From Mycolicibacterium fortuitum subsp. fortuitum (GTDB lineage: Bacteria; Actinomycetota; Actinomycetes; Mycobacteriales; Mycobacteriaceae), in the NCBI RefSeq assembly GCF_022179545.1, contig NZ_AP025518.1, positions 4,712,001 through 4,776,000 of the forward strand: a stretch of 64,000 bases of DNA, read 5' to 3'. The notes under the pieces are model-generated. The model searched no databases. It was not told the DNA's origin and saw nothing but the letters and a program-made list of their open reading frames with translations. A program made the position numbers and the translations under genes. Shown here in pieces: positions 16,068 to 26,421 of this stretch. Each line of letters begins with the position of its first letter. Position 1 is the first letter of the stretch.

Positions 16068-17485
16068 CAGGCCATCCCTGCTGTCAGTTCGCGGTGCTCC
16101 TCGTCCGGTGGGGCCAGCATCAGGAAATGGGTTTCGCCCCGCGGCCGCAGGTAGAGGACGTAGTAGGCCAAGGCAAGCAGAACAGATGCGCCGGCAACGA
16201 TGAGGTCGGCACGAACTTGCTGACTGAGCACGGCGATCGACATGATGATCGCGACGATCGGCCAGAGCGGCCACAACGGCATCCGATACGGGCGGTCGAG
16301 GCCAGGAGTGCGGAGTCGGCTGACGAGAGCGGAGGCCGCGACGAGAATGAACTCCACGGCCAGTAGCGCACCGGTCCAGGTGGTCAGCGTCGCGACGTCC
16401 GAGCACAGGATCATGATCGCCCCGCCGATCCCCACCAGAATCGTTGCCAGCCAAGGTGTTCCGTATTTCGGATGCACACCCCTCAGCGCCCGGCTGATGG
16501 GCTCGGGCCACGCCATGTCTCGGCCGGTGCTGTACAGGATTCGCGCGTAGTACGGCATCAACGCGATCACGGCGTTGAGTACGGCAACGGCGATACCGAG
16601 GCTTATCACGGTGTTGAAGGTGTCGCCGCCGATCGCGGTCAGCACGTACTGCCAGGGGTTGGCCGAGTTCGAGAGCTCGGCCAGCGAGGGCGCGGCGAGG
16701 GTGGCGGCCGCGACGGGGAAAACTTCGCAGGCGACGGCGACACCCAGCGCGATGAACACGGCACGAGCGACATTGCGGCGGGCGCTCACCGTCTCCTCGG
16801 AGAAGATCAATGCACCCTGAAAACCGTTGTAGGCAAAGCTCCCCACCGCGATTCCCGCGATCAGTGCACTGAGGGTGAGCGGGCTCGCGATCCCATGCGC
16901 GTCGATAATCTCAGGATGCAGCAGGGTGGTCACCGGTCGCTGCACCTTGATGAATCCCGCCACCGCCACGAGCACCACTGCCAGGATCTCCACCACCAGC
17001 AGTACGGTCACTGCGATCGCGTTGAGCCGAACACCGAACAGCGCGATCACGGCGCCGCCGATGATGATCACGGCCCCGAGAACGTTCGCGTCCACATCGA
17101 CGACGACCCTCAGGTACTCCGCCATCCCGAGCGCGACCACCGCCGGGATGAGTACGGCCTGCACCGGTCCGGTGATGAACATCGAGACGAAACCGGGAGC
17201 GCGCCCCAGAATGCGGGCGATGAACGTGTAGTCACCACCGGCGATCGGATAGGCCGCACCCAACTCCGCCCAGCAATAGGCCAGCGACAGGCCGAGGACA
17301 GCGGCGATGCAGAACGTCAACGCGGCGCCGGTTCCGTTCAACCCGAAGAGCACCGGCGCGATGATGAACGCGCCGGTGGCCGGCGTGGTTGCGGAAACGA
17401 CCAGTGAGGTGTTTTCCCACAGGCTGAGGTCCCGCTTGAGTTCTTGCTTGTAGGCCTTGGGGCTGCCGGGCTGCGTTCCGCTCAT
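16067..17485 (-). CDS. APC-superfamily amino acid/amine permease
   Basis: A 472-residue transporter with about 12 helices. The N-terminal region LSLWENTSLVVSATTPATGAF and the consensus helix SFAYNGFQGALIFSEET are those of APC permeases (YfnA/ethanolamine-type). It precedes and overlaps the serine hydrolase by one base. A good Shine-Dalgarno (AAAGGCG) lies before ATG 17485. Divergent from a TetR regulator with a palindromic site between, which suggests that it is induced by its substrate. The exact solute is not deducible. Confidence 0.87.
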   Translation of the reverse strand: MSGTQPGSPKAYKQELKRDLSLWENTSLVVSATTPATGAFIIAPVLFGLNGTGAALTFCIAAVLGLSLAYCWAELGAAYPIAGGDYTFIARILGRAPGFVSMFITGPVQAVLIPAVVALGMAEYLRVVVDVDANVLGAVIIIGGAVIALFGVRLNAIAVTVLLVVEILAVVLVAVAGFIKVQRPVTTLLHPEIIDAHGIASPLTLSALIAGIAVGSFAYNGFQGALIFSEETVSARRNVARAVFIALGVAVACEVFPVAAATLAAPSLAELSNSANPWQYVLTAIGGDTFNTVISLGIAVAVLNAVIALMPYYARILYSTGRDMAWPEPISRALRGVHPKYGTPWLATILVGIGGAIMILCSDVATLTTWTGALLAVEFILVAASALVSRLRTPGLDRPYRMPLWPLWPIVAIIMSIAVLSQQVRADLIVAGASVLLALAYYVLYLRPRGETHFLMLAPPDEEHRELTAGMA

Positions 17486-17598
17486 TCGGCGCCTTTCTGG
17501 TGGACACCTGGGTGGGGCTCGCCGACGGGTGCGGCGGTCCGGCCGATGATCCGGACGGTGTGATCTTGGCGATACTTTCGAGCCGTGTCAACAGCGAT

Positions 17599-17613
17599 GA
17601 CAACAATGTTGTC
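17599..17613. promoter_or_regulatory. Candidate TetR operator GACAAC-aat-GTTGTC
   Basis: Perfect 6-bp inverted repeat with a 3-base centre between the permease start (17485) and the TetR start (17659). An outer GTGTC/GACAC pair flanks it. Location and symmetry fit binding by the adjacent TetR protein and control of both directions. Confidence 0.55.
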
Positions 17614-17658
17614 CCCAGAGTGGACACCGGTTGCGCCGATCCGTGGGCTGAGCGTGCG

Positions 17659-18363
17659 ATGCTGTGGACCGTGGACCGCAGCCGACGAGCCCAGGTATCG
17701 CCCACCCGTAGCGGTGCTGTTCGGCTGGACCGCGGCGTGATCCTGCGAGCGGCTCAGGAGATCTGTGACCGCGACGGTTTGAGTGCGCTCACCCTGCGGC
17801 GGCTCGGTAACGAACTCGGAGTCGACGCCACGGCGATGTACCGGCATTTCCGGGACAAGGCCGAACTGATCTCAGCCTTGATCGACGACTTGTTTCGGCT
17901 GGAAGTCGACGAGCCCGACCCACAGGGCCACTGGCGTGACAACCTCCGCAAACTGATGATCCAGTGGTGGCAGATCTATCGCAGACACGAGGGTCTGGCC
18001 GCGGCCATGGCCGGTCAGCCCGACGACGAGCCGCAACTGTTCCACCTCACCGAATGGACTGTCCGTGAGCTCATTCGTGCCGGCGTCGGCGAGAGCGAAC
18101 TCGGCCTCTACCACCAGACCATCTATAACCACACGGTCGGAAACGGCTTGGTCGCCGCGTTGTCACCGTGGTTGACCGACGTCGAGTTACGCGACGAGCA
18201 GCGCAGGCATTACGCCGCGCTGGATCCTCGTCGCTTTCCCTCCTCCGCCAGCGTTGCCCCGACCATCTACCCGGACACGGCCGAGGTCTTCGAGTTCAGC
18301 GTGGAGGTCCTGCTCGACGCCATCGAGAAACGGGGCCAGATCGCAACTCGGCAACGCGACTGA
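17659..18363 (+). CDS. TetR-family regulator, TetR/C domain type
   Basis: From ATG 17659 the product has 234 residues. A basic N-terminal arm (DRSRRAQVSPTRSGAVRLDR) leads to the helix-turn-helix TLRRLGNELGVDATAMYRHFRDKAEL (about residues 50-75). The C-terminal ligand domain contains HLTEWTVRELIRAGV and a His pair in YHQTIYNHTVGNG, similar to the TetR_C class. It is divergent from the permease/serine hydrolase operon and probably represses it until the imported compound binds. Longer in-frame starts upstream would cross the operator, so they are unlikely. Confidence 0.85.
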   Translation: MLWTVDRSRRAQVSPTRSGAVRLDRGVILRAAQEICDRDGLSALTLRRLGNELGVDATAMYRHFRDKAELISALIDDLFRLEVDEPDPQGHWRDNLRKLMIQWWQIYRRHEGLAAAMAGQPDDEPQLFHLTEWTVRELIRAGVGESELGLYHQTIYNHTVGNGLVAALSPWLTDVELRDEQRRHYAALDPRRFPSSASVAPTIYPDTAEVFEFSVEVLLDAIEKRGQIATRQRD

Positions 18364-18368
18364 CGCAT

Positions 18369-18424
18369 CGAGAGTGCGTACAGGCCGCGGAATTCCACGG
18401 AATCGCGACCTGTGCGCAGTCTCG
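18369..18424. repeat. Intergenic palindromic repeat, family A, copy 3
   Basis: CGAGAGTGCGTACAGGCCGC and the core GGAATTCCACGGAATCGCG face CCTGTGCGCAGTCTCG. The inner GGAATTCC/GGAAT and the CTGTGCGCAGTCTCG arm are shared with copy 2. It lies between the convergent TetR and DUF5302 genes, 5 bases after one stop and 11 before the other. Confidence 0.7.
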
Positions 18425-18435
18425 GGTACAGGTAG

Positions 18436-18606
18436 CTAGCCGCTCTTGCGACGGAATTCGCGGCGGTTCTCCACCGGGCCATGAGCTCGCGGTTGGTTGC
18501 GGCCGCCGTCCTTGTGCGCGGTACCTCCGGACGACTGCGCCTTCTTGCGCTCCAGGGCCTCCCGGAATTTGCGCTTGTTGTCGTCTTCCGGTGTGTCGTC
18601 AGCCAT
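18436..18606 (-). CDS. DUF5302 small basic protein, 56 residues
   Basis: Minus-strand gene from ATG 18606 to TAG 18436. The product starts MADDTPEDDNKRKFREALER, then KKAQSSGGTAHKDGG and ends PVENRREFRRKSG. This acid-then-basic, unstructured layout with 'KFREALERKKA' and 'REFRRKSG' is the DUF5302 family, common and nearly invariant in actinobacteria. The charge pattern suggests nucleic-acid or ribosome contact, but no function is known. Confidence 0.8.
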   Translation of the reverse strand: MADDTPEDDNKRKFREALERKKAQSSGGTAHKDGGRNQPRAHGPVENRREFRRKSG

Positions 18607-18648
18607 ACGCCGCAGCGTAGCCCGACTCCGACGCGATAGTCACGCCTA

Positions 18649-19954
<1,306 letters not shown>

Positions 19955-19974
19955 CCGGCCGCTGCTGGAACGCC

Positions 19975-20931
19975 ATGACACCACTGCCCCGACGCCTGCT
20001 GACGGTGCTCGCGACGTTGCTGGTCGCCGCCGTCGCCTCAGCCTGCGCGGCGGAGACCAGGACCGCTCAGATCGAGGTGGTGCCCGAGGTACTGACCTTG
20101 CCCGGTGAGACCGTCACCCGCTTCCACTACCTGCCCGACGGACCGTCCGACAGCCGGTTCCCCGACCAGAACTGGGCAGACCTGTACATGCCCGCAGGCA
20201 ACCATGCGTTCAACTCGGTGCCGTTGGTGGTACTCATCCACGGTGGTGGCTGGAAGAGCACCATGGGCGCCGGTGTGCTCGACGGGCTCGCCCGCGAGCT
20301 CGCAGGCCGGGGCATGGCCGTCTACAACATCGAGTACCGCCGCGTCGGGTCGGGCGGCGGATGGCCCACCACGTTCGACGACGTGGCTAGCGCCATGGAC
20401 TACGTCGCGAAGTTGACGCTGCGATACCCGCAGTTGGCCGCCGACGACGCGCTCGTGGTCGGCCACAGTGCGGGAGCGCAGCTGGCGGTGTGGGCCAGCA
20501 CCCGACATGACCTGCACGGCGATGAGGTGGGGTCCCGGCCCCTGTTCCGGCCGACCCGCGTCATCTCGCTGGCCGGTCCGCTCGACATGGTCTACGCCGC
20601 CAACCGCGGCGACAATCACATCGTCGCGGTGCTCGGCGGCCGTCCGGCAGAGGTGCCGCAGCGGTACGCCTCGGTGGACCCGATCCAGAACCTCGACCCC
20701 GAGGTGCCGGTGATCGCGGTACACGGGACCCTGGACACCGTTGTCTCCCCGGCCAATTCGCAGCGTTACGTCGCCGCACTCAAGAAGCGCGGCGGGCGGG
20801 CGTCGCTCGAAATGATCCCCGGAGAGAACCACACGTCGATTGTGTCGACCCGCTCTCCCGGCTTCAAGCGGGTACTGCATCTGATCACCGCGACATCTGA
20901 GGCCGAACAGGACCAGTTGCCGGTGAAGTGA
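19975..20931 (+). CDS. Lipoprotein alpha/beta hydrolase (esterase/lipase)
   Basis: A 318-residue exported protein. The signal peptide ends in the lipobox VASAC, so it should be lipid-anchored at Cys24 or so. The hydrolase domain shows the oxyanion motif HGGGW, the nucleophile elbow GHSAG, then catalytic Asp in VHGTLDTVVSP and His in GENHTS. This is the HSL/carboxylesterase-like layout. ATG 19975 is used because it gives a compact lipoprotein signal. It lies 20 bases after the methyltransferase and 16 before the DUF1697 gene, so the three may be co-transcribed. Confidence 0.85.
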   Translation: MTPLPRRLLTVLATLLVAAVASACAAETRTAQIEVVPEVLTLPGETVTRFHYLPDGPSDSRFPDQNWADLYMPAGNHAFNSVPLVVLIHGGGWKSTMGAGVLDGLARELAGRGMAVYNIEYRRVGSGGGWPTTFDDVASAMDYVAKLTLRYPQLAADDALVVGHSAGAQLAVWASTRHDLHGDEVGSRPLFRPTRVISLAGPLDMVYAANRGDNHIVAVLGGRPAEVPQRYASVDPIQNLDPEVPVIAVHGTLDTVVSPANSQRYVAALKKRGGRASLEMIPGENHTSIVSTRSPGFKRVLHLITATSEAEQDQLPVK

Positions 20932-20947
20932 GCATTACGCTTGAGCG

Positions 20948-21463
20948 GTGAGCCGCTACATCGCGTTCCTCCGTGGCGTCAACGTCGGGGGCGTCAACCT
21001 CAAGATGGCCGAGGTGGCCAAGGCCATGGAGGCAGCCGGGTTCACCGAGGTCCGCACCATCCTGGCGAGCGGAAATGTCTTGCTGGACAGCACTTCCAAA
21101 GCCGCGAAGGTTCGCAGCACGGCCGAGAGGGCACTGCGAGACGCCTTCGGTTACGAGGCCTGGGTGTTGGTGTACGACCTGCCCACCCTGCAGAAGATCT
21201 CGCAGGCATACCCATTCGAACGTGAGGTACCCGACCACCACTCCTACGTCACGTTCGTCAGCGACGACGAGTTGCTCGGCGAGCTCGCGGCCCTCACCCC
21301 TGGCCCGGACGAAAAGGTGCAACGCGGCGACGGTGTGCTCTATTGGCAAGTGCCCCGGGCCGCCACGCTGGACAGTGCGATCGGCAAGACCATGGGTAAG
21401 AAGCGCTACAAGTCCTCTACGACGACCAGGAACCTGCGCACCCTGGACAAGGTGCTGCGCTGA
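20948..21463 (+). CDS. DUF1697 family protein
   Basis: A 171-residue protein starting with GTG at 20948. The sequence YIAFLRGVNVGGVNLKMAE at the N terminus and EVRTILASGNVLLDS are the family hallmarks, as is the end IGKTMGKKRYKSSTTTRNLRT. DUF1697 proteins are small cytosolic alpha/beta folds with an invariant 'LRGVNVGG' loop that probably binds an anion. No verified function. Its stop lies 4 bases from the stop of the convergent isomerase gene. Confidence 0.88.
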   Translation: MSRYIAFLRGVNVGGVNLKMAEVAKAMEAAGFTEVRTILASGNVLLDSTSKAAKVRSTAERALRDAFGYEAWVLVYDLPTLQKISQAYPFEREVPDHHSYVTFVSDDELLGELAALTPGPDEKVQRGDGVLYWQVPRAATLDSAIGKTMGKKRYKSSTTTRNLRTLDKVLR

Positions 21464-21467
21464 CGCG

Positions 21468-22250
21468 TCACCCGCGGGCTCGTCGCATCCATCCCAATCC
21501 CGCGCTGGTGCCGGCGGCCGGACGGTACTCGCAGCCCACCCAGCCGTCGTAACCGGTTTCATCGATCACGGCGAACAGGTGGTCGATCGCCAGCTCACCG
21601 CTGTCCGGTTCGTGCCGGTCGGGGACGCCGGCGATCTGCAGATGTCCGACCCGCCCGGTCGGGATGTCCGATCGCAGCCGGACGGTCACATCGCCCTCGG
21701 TGATCTGACAGTGGTAGAGATCGAGTTGCACCTTGAGGTTCGGTGCCCCGATCTCATCCACGATCTGATGCGCCTCGCCCTGCAGGCTCAGCAGGTAGCC
21801 CGGCATGTCACGTTGGTTGATGGGTTCGATCATGACGTCGACGTGACCGGCGGCCTGCGCGGCAGCCCAGGTGAGGTTGCCGCGGTAGACCGCCAGCCGT
21901 TCCTCGCGGTCGGCATCGGTCGGGATCACCCCCGCCATCACGTGGACACGTGGGCAGTTCAGCGCCGAGGCGTACTCCAGTGCGCGCTCGAAGCCAGCCC
22001 GGAACTCGGGCTCCCGGCCCGGTAGCGAGGCGATACCGCGCTCCCCTGCCTCGAAATCACCAGGAGGAGCATTGAACAATGCCTGGCACAGCCCCGCGGC
22101 ATCGAGACGGCGGCGTAGTTGCTCAGCCGGGTAGTCGTACGGGAACAGGTATTCCACCGCGGTGAATCCGTCGGCTGCCGCTGCGGCGAACCGGTACAGA
22201 AAGTCGTGCTCGACGTACATCATCGACAGATTGGCGGCAAAGCGGGGCAC
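21468..22250 (-). CDS. Hydroxypyruvate isomerase / OtnI-like TIM-barrel sugar isomerase
   Basis: From GTG 22250, with GGAAGGAG six bases before it, a 260-residue AP_endonuc_2-type TIM barrel. It opens [20 protein letters not shown], the start shared by Hyi and 2-oxo-tetronate isomerases. Metal/catalytic residues appear in [12 protein letters not shown] (Glu), LQLDLYHCQ (Asp, His), [13 protein letters not shown] and GCEYRP (Glu). Family members interconvert hydroxypyruvate and tartronate semialdehyde or isomerise 2-oxo-tetronate 4-phosphate. No kinase or aldolase partner is nearby, so glyoxylate-type metabolism is the safer reading. Confidence 0.85.
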   Translation of the reverse strand: MPRFAANLSMMYVEHDFLYRFAAAAADGFTAVEYLFPYDYPAEQLRRRLDAAGLCQALFNAPPGDFEAGERGIASLPGREPEFRAGFERALEYASALNCPRVHVMAGVIPTDADREERLAVYRGNLTWAAAQAAGHVDVMIEPINQRDMPGYLLSLQGEAHQIVDEIGAPNLKVQLDLYHCQITEGDVTVRLRSDIPTGRVGHLQIAGVPDRHEPDSGELAIDHLFAVIDETGYDGWVGCEYRPAAGTSAGLGWMRRARG

Positions 22251-22352
22251 GGCAGACTCCTTCCGGCAGACCCGGTCAGCGGTTGAGGTCATCTTTGCGC
22301 GTGCGGTCAGCGAGAATGGCACCGGCCGCCGTAACGCAGGTACATTCGCGCC

Positions 22353-23186
22353 ATGACGGGTGGCCCAGGCAGGGTGAGTGGCAGTGCGCTCACCGGCGTT
22401 TCCGAGACCGCACTTCTGACCCTGCAGGTACGCGCCCATGAGGCCCGCCGCCCGGACGGCCTGATCGACGATCCGATGGCCGTGCAACTGGTCGACTCGA
22501 TCGAGTTCGACTTCGCCAAGTTCGGCTATACCCGCCGCCAAGACATGGCCCTGCGGTCCTTGTTGTTCGATCGGATGACCGGCAACTACCTGCGCGACCA
22601 TCCGCAGGCCACTGTGGTGGCGCTGGCCGAGGGACTGCAGACCAGTTTCTACCGCCTCGACGTGGCCGGACTGGGTCATGAGTTCCGTTGGCTGTCGGTC
22701 GATCTGGAGCCGATGATCGAGCTGCGCAACAAGCTGATACCCAAACCGGACCGGGTAACGCAGTGTGCGCAGTCGGCACTGGACTTCAGCTGGATGGACC
22801 AGGTCGACACCGGCCACGGCGTCTTCATCACCGCCGAGGGCCTGCTGATGTACCTGCAGCCCGAGGAAGCCATGTCGCTGATTCGCGCCTGCGCGCAACG
22901 TTTTCCGGGCGGGCAGATGTTGTTCGACCTGCCGCCGGCATTCTTCGCTTTCCTGACGCGCAAGGGGCTGCCGACCTCGATGCGTTACCGCGTACCTCCG
23001 ATGCCCTTCAGCCTGTCGCCCTCGGAGGTGGCCGATCTGGTCAACACTGTCCCCGGGGTACGGACGGTGCGCGATCTGCCGATGCCGCCGGGCAGAGGCA
23101 TCGTGTTGAACACCGCGCTGCGGGTCATGCGCCTGCCGGTCTTCGAGCCCGTCCGTCCCGTGATGACTTTGCTGGAGTTCGGTTAG
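22353..23186 (+). CDS. SAM-dependent methyltransferase, LCM/TIGR00027 family (copy 2)
   Basis: A 277-residue paralogue of the protein at 19124; the two share the order [62 protein letters not shown] and [14 protein letters not shown]. One of the pair should be the Rv1153c equivalent. The start ATG lies 102 bases from the divergent isomerase start. Separation of the two copies by three unrelated genes implies an old duplication. Substrate unknown. Confidence 0.87.
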   Translation: MTGGPGRVSGSALTGVSETALLTLQVRAHEARRPDGLIDDPMAVQLVDSIEFDFAKFGYTRRQDMALRSLLFDRMTGNYLRDHPQATVVALAEGLQTSFYRLDVAGLGHEFRWLSVDLEPMIELRNKLIPKPDRVTQCAQSALDFSWMDQVDTGHGVFITAEGLLMYLQPEEAMSLIRACAQRFPGGQMLFDLPPAFFAFLTRKGLPTSMRYRVPPMPFSLSPSEVADLVNTVPGVRTVRDLPMPPGRGIVLNTALRVMRLPVFEPVRPVMTLLEFG

Positions 23187-23195
23187 ACCACCGGA

Positions 23196-24674
23196 TCAGG
23201 CGATAACCAGAGATTTTTCGAACCGCAGTGCGGGATCCTCTACCGGTCCCTTACGCAGCGTCTCGGCGTCGAGCGTGTAGTTCATCGTCATCTGCCACGG
23301 TCCGTCGACTCCCTGCCGTGGAATCTCGTCGATCGAACGCTGCACATACCCGGCTGCGAAATCCAGCAGCGGGCGGGTCTGCGAACCGGTGAACTCCGGC
23401 TGCACGGCATCGAATCCATTGTCGTCCATGTGCTTCAACAGCCGGCAGAAGTGCTCGCAGAGCAGTCCGACCTTGAGGGTCCACGACGAGTTGGTGTAGC
23501 CGAAGGCGAAGGCGAAGTTCGGCACACCCGAGAGCATGATGCCCTTGTACGCCACGGTGTTCGACAGATTCACCGCCTGGCCATCCACGGTCAGCGTCAT
23601 CCCGCCGAACAACTGAATGTTGAGACCCGTTGCGGTGACGATGATGTCGGCCTCTAGCTCGCGGCCGGACTCCAGCAGGATGCCGCGCTCGGTGAATGTC
23701 GCGATGCGGTCGGTGACCACCGAGGCGCTGCCGTTGCTGATGGCTTTGAACAAGTCTCCGTCGGGCACGGCGCACAGCCGCTGGTCCCAGGGGTTGTAGC
23801 GGGGCGCGAAGTGCTCGTCGACGGGGTATCCCTTGGGCAACTTGCCCGCGTTGATCTTCTGGATCAGCCACCGGGCTGCGGTCGGGTACTTCTGGCACAG
23901 CACGTAGACGGAGCGTTGCTTGATGATGTTCTTGCGCCGGGCCGCGGCATATCCGAGGCGGTCGCCCAGGAGGCGCTTGGCGGTGTTGGCGAAGGCGTCC
24001 TTGGCCGGGACGGGAAGCACATAGCTGGGTGAGCGCTGCAGCATCGTCACGTGCCCGGCGGTCGGCGCCATCGATGGCACGAGGGTGACGGCGGTGGCGC
24101 CGCTGCCGATCACGACGACCCGCTTGCCGGCGTAGTCGAGATCCTCTGGCCAGTGCTGGGGATGAACGATGTGTCCGGTGAATCGGTCCCGGCCTTCGAA
24201 GTGGGGGGTGTAGCCCTGGTCGTAGCGGTAGTAGCCGCCGCCACAGAACAGCCAGTTGGCCGAGATCTGGACCAACTCGACGCCCCGCCCGTCGGCGTGT
24301 GTCCTCTCGATGTCCACGGTCCAGCGCGACCTCGTCGAATCCCAGTCCGCGCCGAGCACCTTGTGGTGGAACCGAATGTGGCTGTCGATGCCGTTCTCGG
24401 CAGCGGTCTCGCGCAGGTAGGCCAGGATCTTGTCGGCCGTGGCGATGGCATGCTCGTCGCGCCAGGGCTTGAACTCGTAGCCGAAGGTGTGCAGATCGGA
24501 GTCCGACCGAATCCCGGGATACCGGAACAGGTCCCAGGTGCCGCCGGTGACGCCGCGGGCCTCCAGGATCGCGTAACTGCGCTGGGGGTGCTCGCGCTGC
24601 AGATAGTAGGCGGCGCCGATGCCCGAGATGCCGGCACCGACGATCAGCACGTCGACGTGGTCCGTATCACTCAT
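23196..24674 (-). CDS. EthA-like Baeyer-Villiger flavin monooxygenase
   Basis: A 492-residue FAD- and NADPH-dependent enzyme from ATG 24674. The FAD Rossmann motif is VLIVGAGISGIGAAYYL, the NADPH motif VVVIGSGATAV, and the Baeyer-Villiger fingerprint FTGHIVHPQHWP is complete (FxGxxxHxxxWP). It follows EthA along its length (GGTWDLFRYPGIRSDSDL, YNPWDQRLC, GVPNFAFAFGYTNSSWTLK). Such enzymes insert oxygen next to ketones and, in EthA and MymA, activate thioamide drugs; this is a paralogue class, so drug activation cannot be assumed. It is divergent from a PucR-type regulator instead of the TetR gene ethR. Confidence 0.88.
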   Translation of the reverse strand: MSDTDHVDVLIVGAGISGIGAAYYLQREHPQRSYAILEARGVTGGTWDLFRYPGIRSDSDLHTFGYEFKPWRDEHAIATADKILAYLRETAAENGIDSHIRFHHKVLGADWDSTRSRWTVDIERTHADGRGVELVQISANWLFCGGGYYRYDQGYTPHFEGRDRFTGHIVHPQHWPEDLDYAGKRVVVIGSGATAVTLVPSMAPTAGHVTMLQRSPSYVLPVPAKDAFANTAKRLLGDRLGYAAARRKNIIKQRSVYVLCQKYPTAARWLIQKINAGKLPKGYPVDEHFAPRYNPWDQRLCAVPDGDLFKAISNGSASVVTDRIATFTERGILLESGRELEADIIVTATGLNIQLFGGMTLTVDGQAVNLSNTVAYKGIMLSGVPNFAFAFGYTNSSWTLKVGLLCEHFCRLLKHMDDNGFDAVQPEFTGSQTRPLLDFAAGYVQRSIDEIPRQGVDGPWQMTMNYTLDAETLRKGPVEDPALRFEKSLVIA

Positions 24675-24739
24675 AGAACGATGGTCCCGCCCGCGTTGAC
24701 CACCGCCAAGGTCAGAAATCACCACTTTTGCGTTGTACT

Positions 24740-24754
24740 GGTGCACTATGCACC
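24740..24754. promoter_or_regulatory. Candidate operator GGTGCA-cta-TGCACC
   Basis: Perfect 6-bp inverted repeat in the 100-base divergent gap between the monooxygenase and the PucR regulator, 21 bases before the regulator start. If the regulator began at the upstream TTG/GTG frame at 24733 the dyad would be coding, so the site also argues for ATG 24775. Confidence 0.5.
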
Positions 24755-24774
24755 GACAGGCCTACGGTGAGCTC

Positions 24775-26007
24775 ATGGCCGCCTGGACACTACCCTCACC
24801 ACGAGTCAGAGAACTGATCCGGCAATGTGCACTGGTCGTCGTCAACCCCCGCGCCGAATGGCTCGACGAGTACGACGCCGCAGTCCTCGGCGCCAACCCG
24901 ACGGTATCGGCCGATCCCGAGCTCGCGGCAGCCATCATCCGCAGCAATCATGCCAACCTCTACTTCTGGGGCACGGCGAACGTGCGCGACCCCGGCGCAC
25001 CGGTGCCCCCGAACACCGGACCCGAGCCGCTGGCCATCGCGCGCGAGCTGGTACGCCGAGGAATCGACGCCTTCGCCCTCGATGCGTACCGGGTAGGTGA
25101 GGGCGTGGCGTGGCGGCGGCTGCTGGAAATCGCGTTCGGCCTGACCTCGGATCCGGCCGAACTGCACGAGCTGTTGGACGTGTGCTCGCGGTCCGTCAGC
25201 GCCTTCGTCGACGCCACCCTTGCCGGTATCGCTGCCCAGATCGAACTGGAGCGCGACGAACTGACCCGCGGCACGCATGCCGAACGGCGCGAGACCGTCG
25301 CATTGCTGCTCGACGGCGCACCGATCCCTCGGCAGCGCGCGGAGTCACGCCTGGGCTACGCGTTGAGCGGACCACACACCGCAGCCGTGATCTGGTGCGA
25401 GGATTCCGAGGCCGACCTCTCCGATCTGGACCGGGTCGCCACGGCATTCGGCCAATCCTGCGGCGACCCGAAACCGCTCAGCGTGCTGGCCAGTAGCGCC
25501 ACCCGCTGGGTGTGGGCGGCAGGCAGCCCTGACAGCACCGAGGGCATGTCCGGACTGGGCGATGCCGCCGCACCGTCGAGCGGTATCCGGATCGCCATCG
25601 GTCCGACGGCAGCCGGGCCGGACGGGTTTCGGCGCAGTCATTTCGATGCGATCACGACGCAGCAGATGATGGCCCGGCTGCACTCCACACAGTCGATCGC
25701 CCAGTTCGCCGATGTCGAACTGGTGGCATTGACCACCGCCGATCCGGATCGCGCCGCCGAGTTCGTCAGCCGCAACCTCGGTGACCTCGAGACAGCCGAC
25801 CCCGAACTACACGAAACAGTAAGGGTATTCGTCAACGAGCAGTGCAACGCCTCACGCGCCGCAGCCCGGCTGTACCTACACCGCAATACGCTGCTGCGCC
25901 GATTGGCCCGCGCCGACGCACTGCTGCCGCGTCCGCTTGCCGACAACAGCGTCGCGGTAGCCGTCGCCCTGGATCTGCTGCGCTGGCACGGTAATCGGAC
26001 CGGCTGA
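24775..26007 (+). CDS. PucR/CdaR-type transcriptional regulator
   Basis: A 410-residue protein from ATG 24775 with GGTGA upstream. The N-terminal two thirds are an all-helical and GGDEF-like sensory region (LEIAFGLTSDPAELHELLDV; IAIGPTAAGPDGFRRSH). The C-terminal HTH_30 domain contains ETVRVFVNEQCNASRAAARL and YLHRNTLLRRLARADALL, the mark of the family. PucR-type proteins activate neighbouring catabolic genes in response to small metabolites. Divergence from the Baeyer-Villiger monooxygenase makes that gene the likely target. Confidence 0.85.
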   Translation: MAAWTLPSPRVRELIRQCALVVVNPRAEWLDEYDAAVLGANPTVSADPELAAAIIRSNHANLYFWGTANVRDPGAPVPPNTGPEPLAIARELVRRGIDAFALDAYRVGEGVAWRRLLEIAFGLTSDPAELHELLDVCSRSVSAFVDATLAGIAAQIELERDELTRGTHAERRETVALLLDGAPIPRQRAESRLGYALSGPHTAAVIWCEDSEADLSDLDRVATAFGQSCGDPKPLSVLASSATRWVWAAGSPDSTEGMSGLGDAAAPSSGIRIAIGPTAAGPDGFRRSHFDAITTQQMMARLHSTQSIAQFADVELVALTTADPDRAAEFVSRNLGDLETADPELHETVRVFVNEQCNASRAAARLYLHRNTLLRRLARADALLPRPLADNSVAVAVALDLLRWHGNRTG

Positions 26008-26019
26008 CCGGATCCGGGA

Positions 26020-26385
26020 TCAGTCGAACTCGTTGTCCAGATAGCTCAGGGCATCGGCCTTACCGATACCCAACGCACGGGCGGCCTCGGCGAACGAATG
26101 CGCGGCTGCGGCCATCGCCGCATCCGCCGGATCGGCCCGGGCGACGAACGTGCCGTACCGACCCCTGGTCTCCAGGACCCCTGCCGACTCCAACTCACGA
26201 TAGGCCCTGGCCACCGTGTTGACCGCGAGCCCGACCTTCCCTGCCAGTTCACGCACCGTCGGCAATCGGGTGCCCGGCGTCAGACGGCCCTGCCGAATGC
26301 CCTCGATAATCTGAATTCTGAGTTGATCGAACAACGGTTTGTCCGCGCTCGGATCGACCAGAACCCATTCCCCCAACTCGACCAC
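26020..26385 (-). CDS. GntR-family regulator, YtrA subfamily (Rv1152-like)
   Basis: From GTG 26385, 121 residues: a winged helix-turn-helix ([60 protein letters not shown]) followed by only about 45 residues, the short C-terminal tail typical of the YtrA group. Matches Rv1152 in length and in being divergent from the sirtuin gene Rv1151c. Rv1152 has been linked to vancomycin response in M. tuberculosis. Its stop is 12 bases from the convergent PucR gene. Confidence 0.88.
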   Translation of the reverse strand: MVELGEWVLVDPSADKPLFDQLRIQIIEGIRQGRLTPGTRLPTVRELAGKVGLAVNTVARAYRELESAGVLETRGRYGTFVARADPADAAMAAAAHSFAEAARALGIGKADALSYLDNEFD

Positions 26386-26394
26386 GTGCTCAGT

Positions 26395-26421
26395 ATCACC
26401 CAAACCGACTACGTTGGTGAT
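26395..26421. promoter_or_regulatory. Dyad filling the GntR/sirtuin divergent gap (ATCACC...GGTGAT)
   Basis: ATCACC at 26395-26400 mirrors GGTGAT at 26416-26421, with AA/TT continuing inward. The whole divergent gap is only 36 bases, so a repressor here would close both promoters. Long-spaced dyads are typical for YtrA-type GntR proteins. The right arm doubles as a weak ribosome-binding sequence. Confidence 0.45.

Noticed and set aside
16068..16511. N-terminal extension of the serine hydrolase frame into the permease gene
   Set aside because: The extra residues are an out-of-frame reading of the permease; ATG 16067 with TGATG coupling gives the full family domain.
23187..23195. Terminator between the convergent methyltransferase and monooxygenase genes
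   Set aside because: The 9-base gap is too short and no stable stem is visible.
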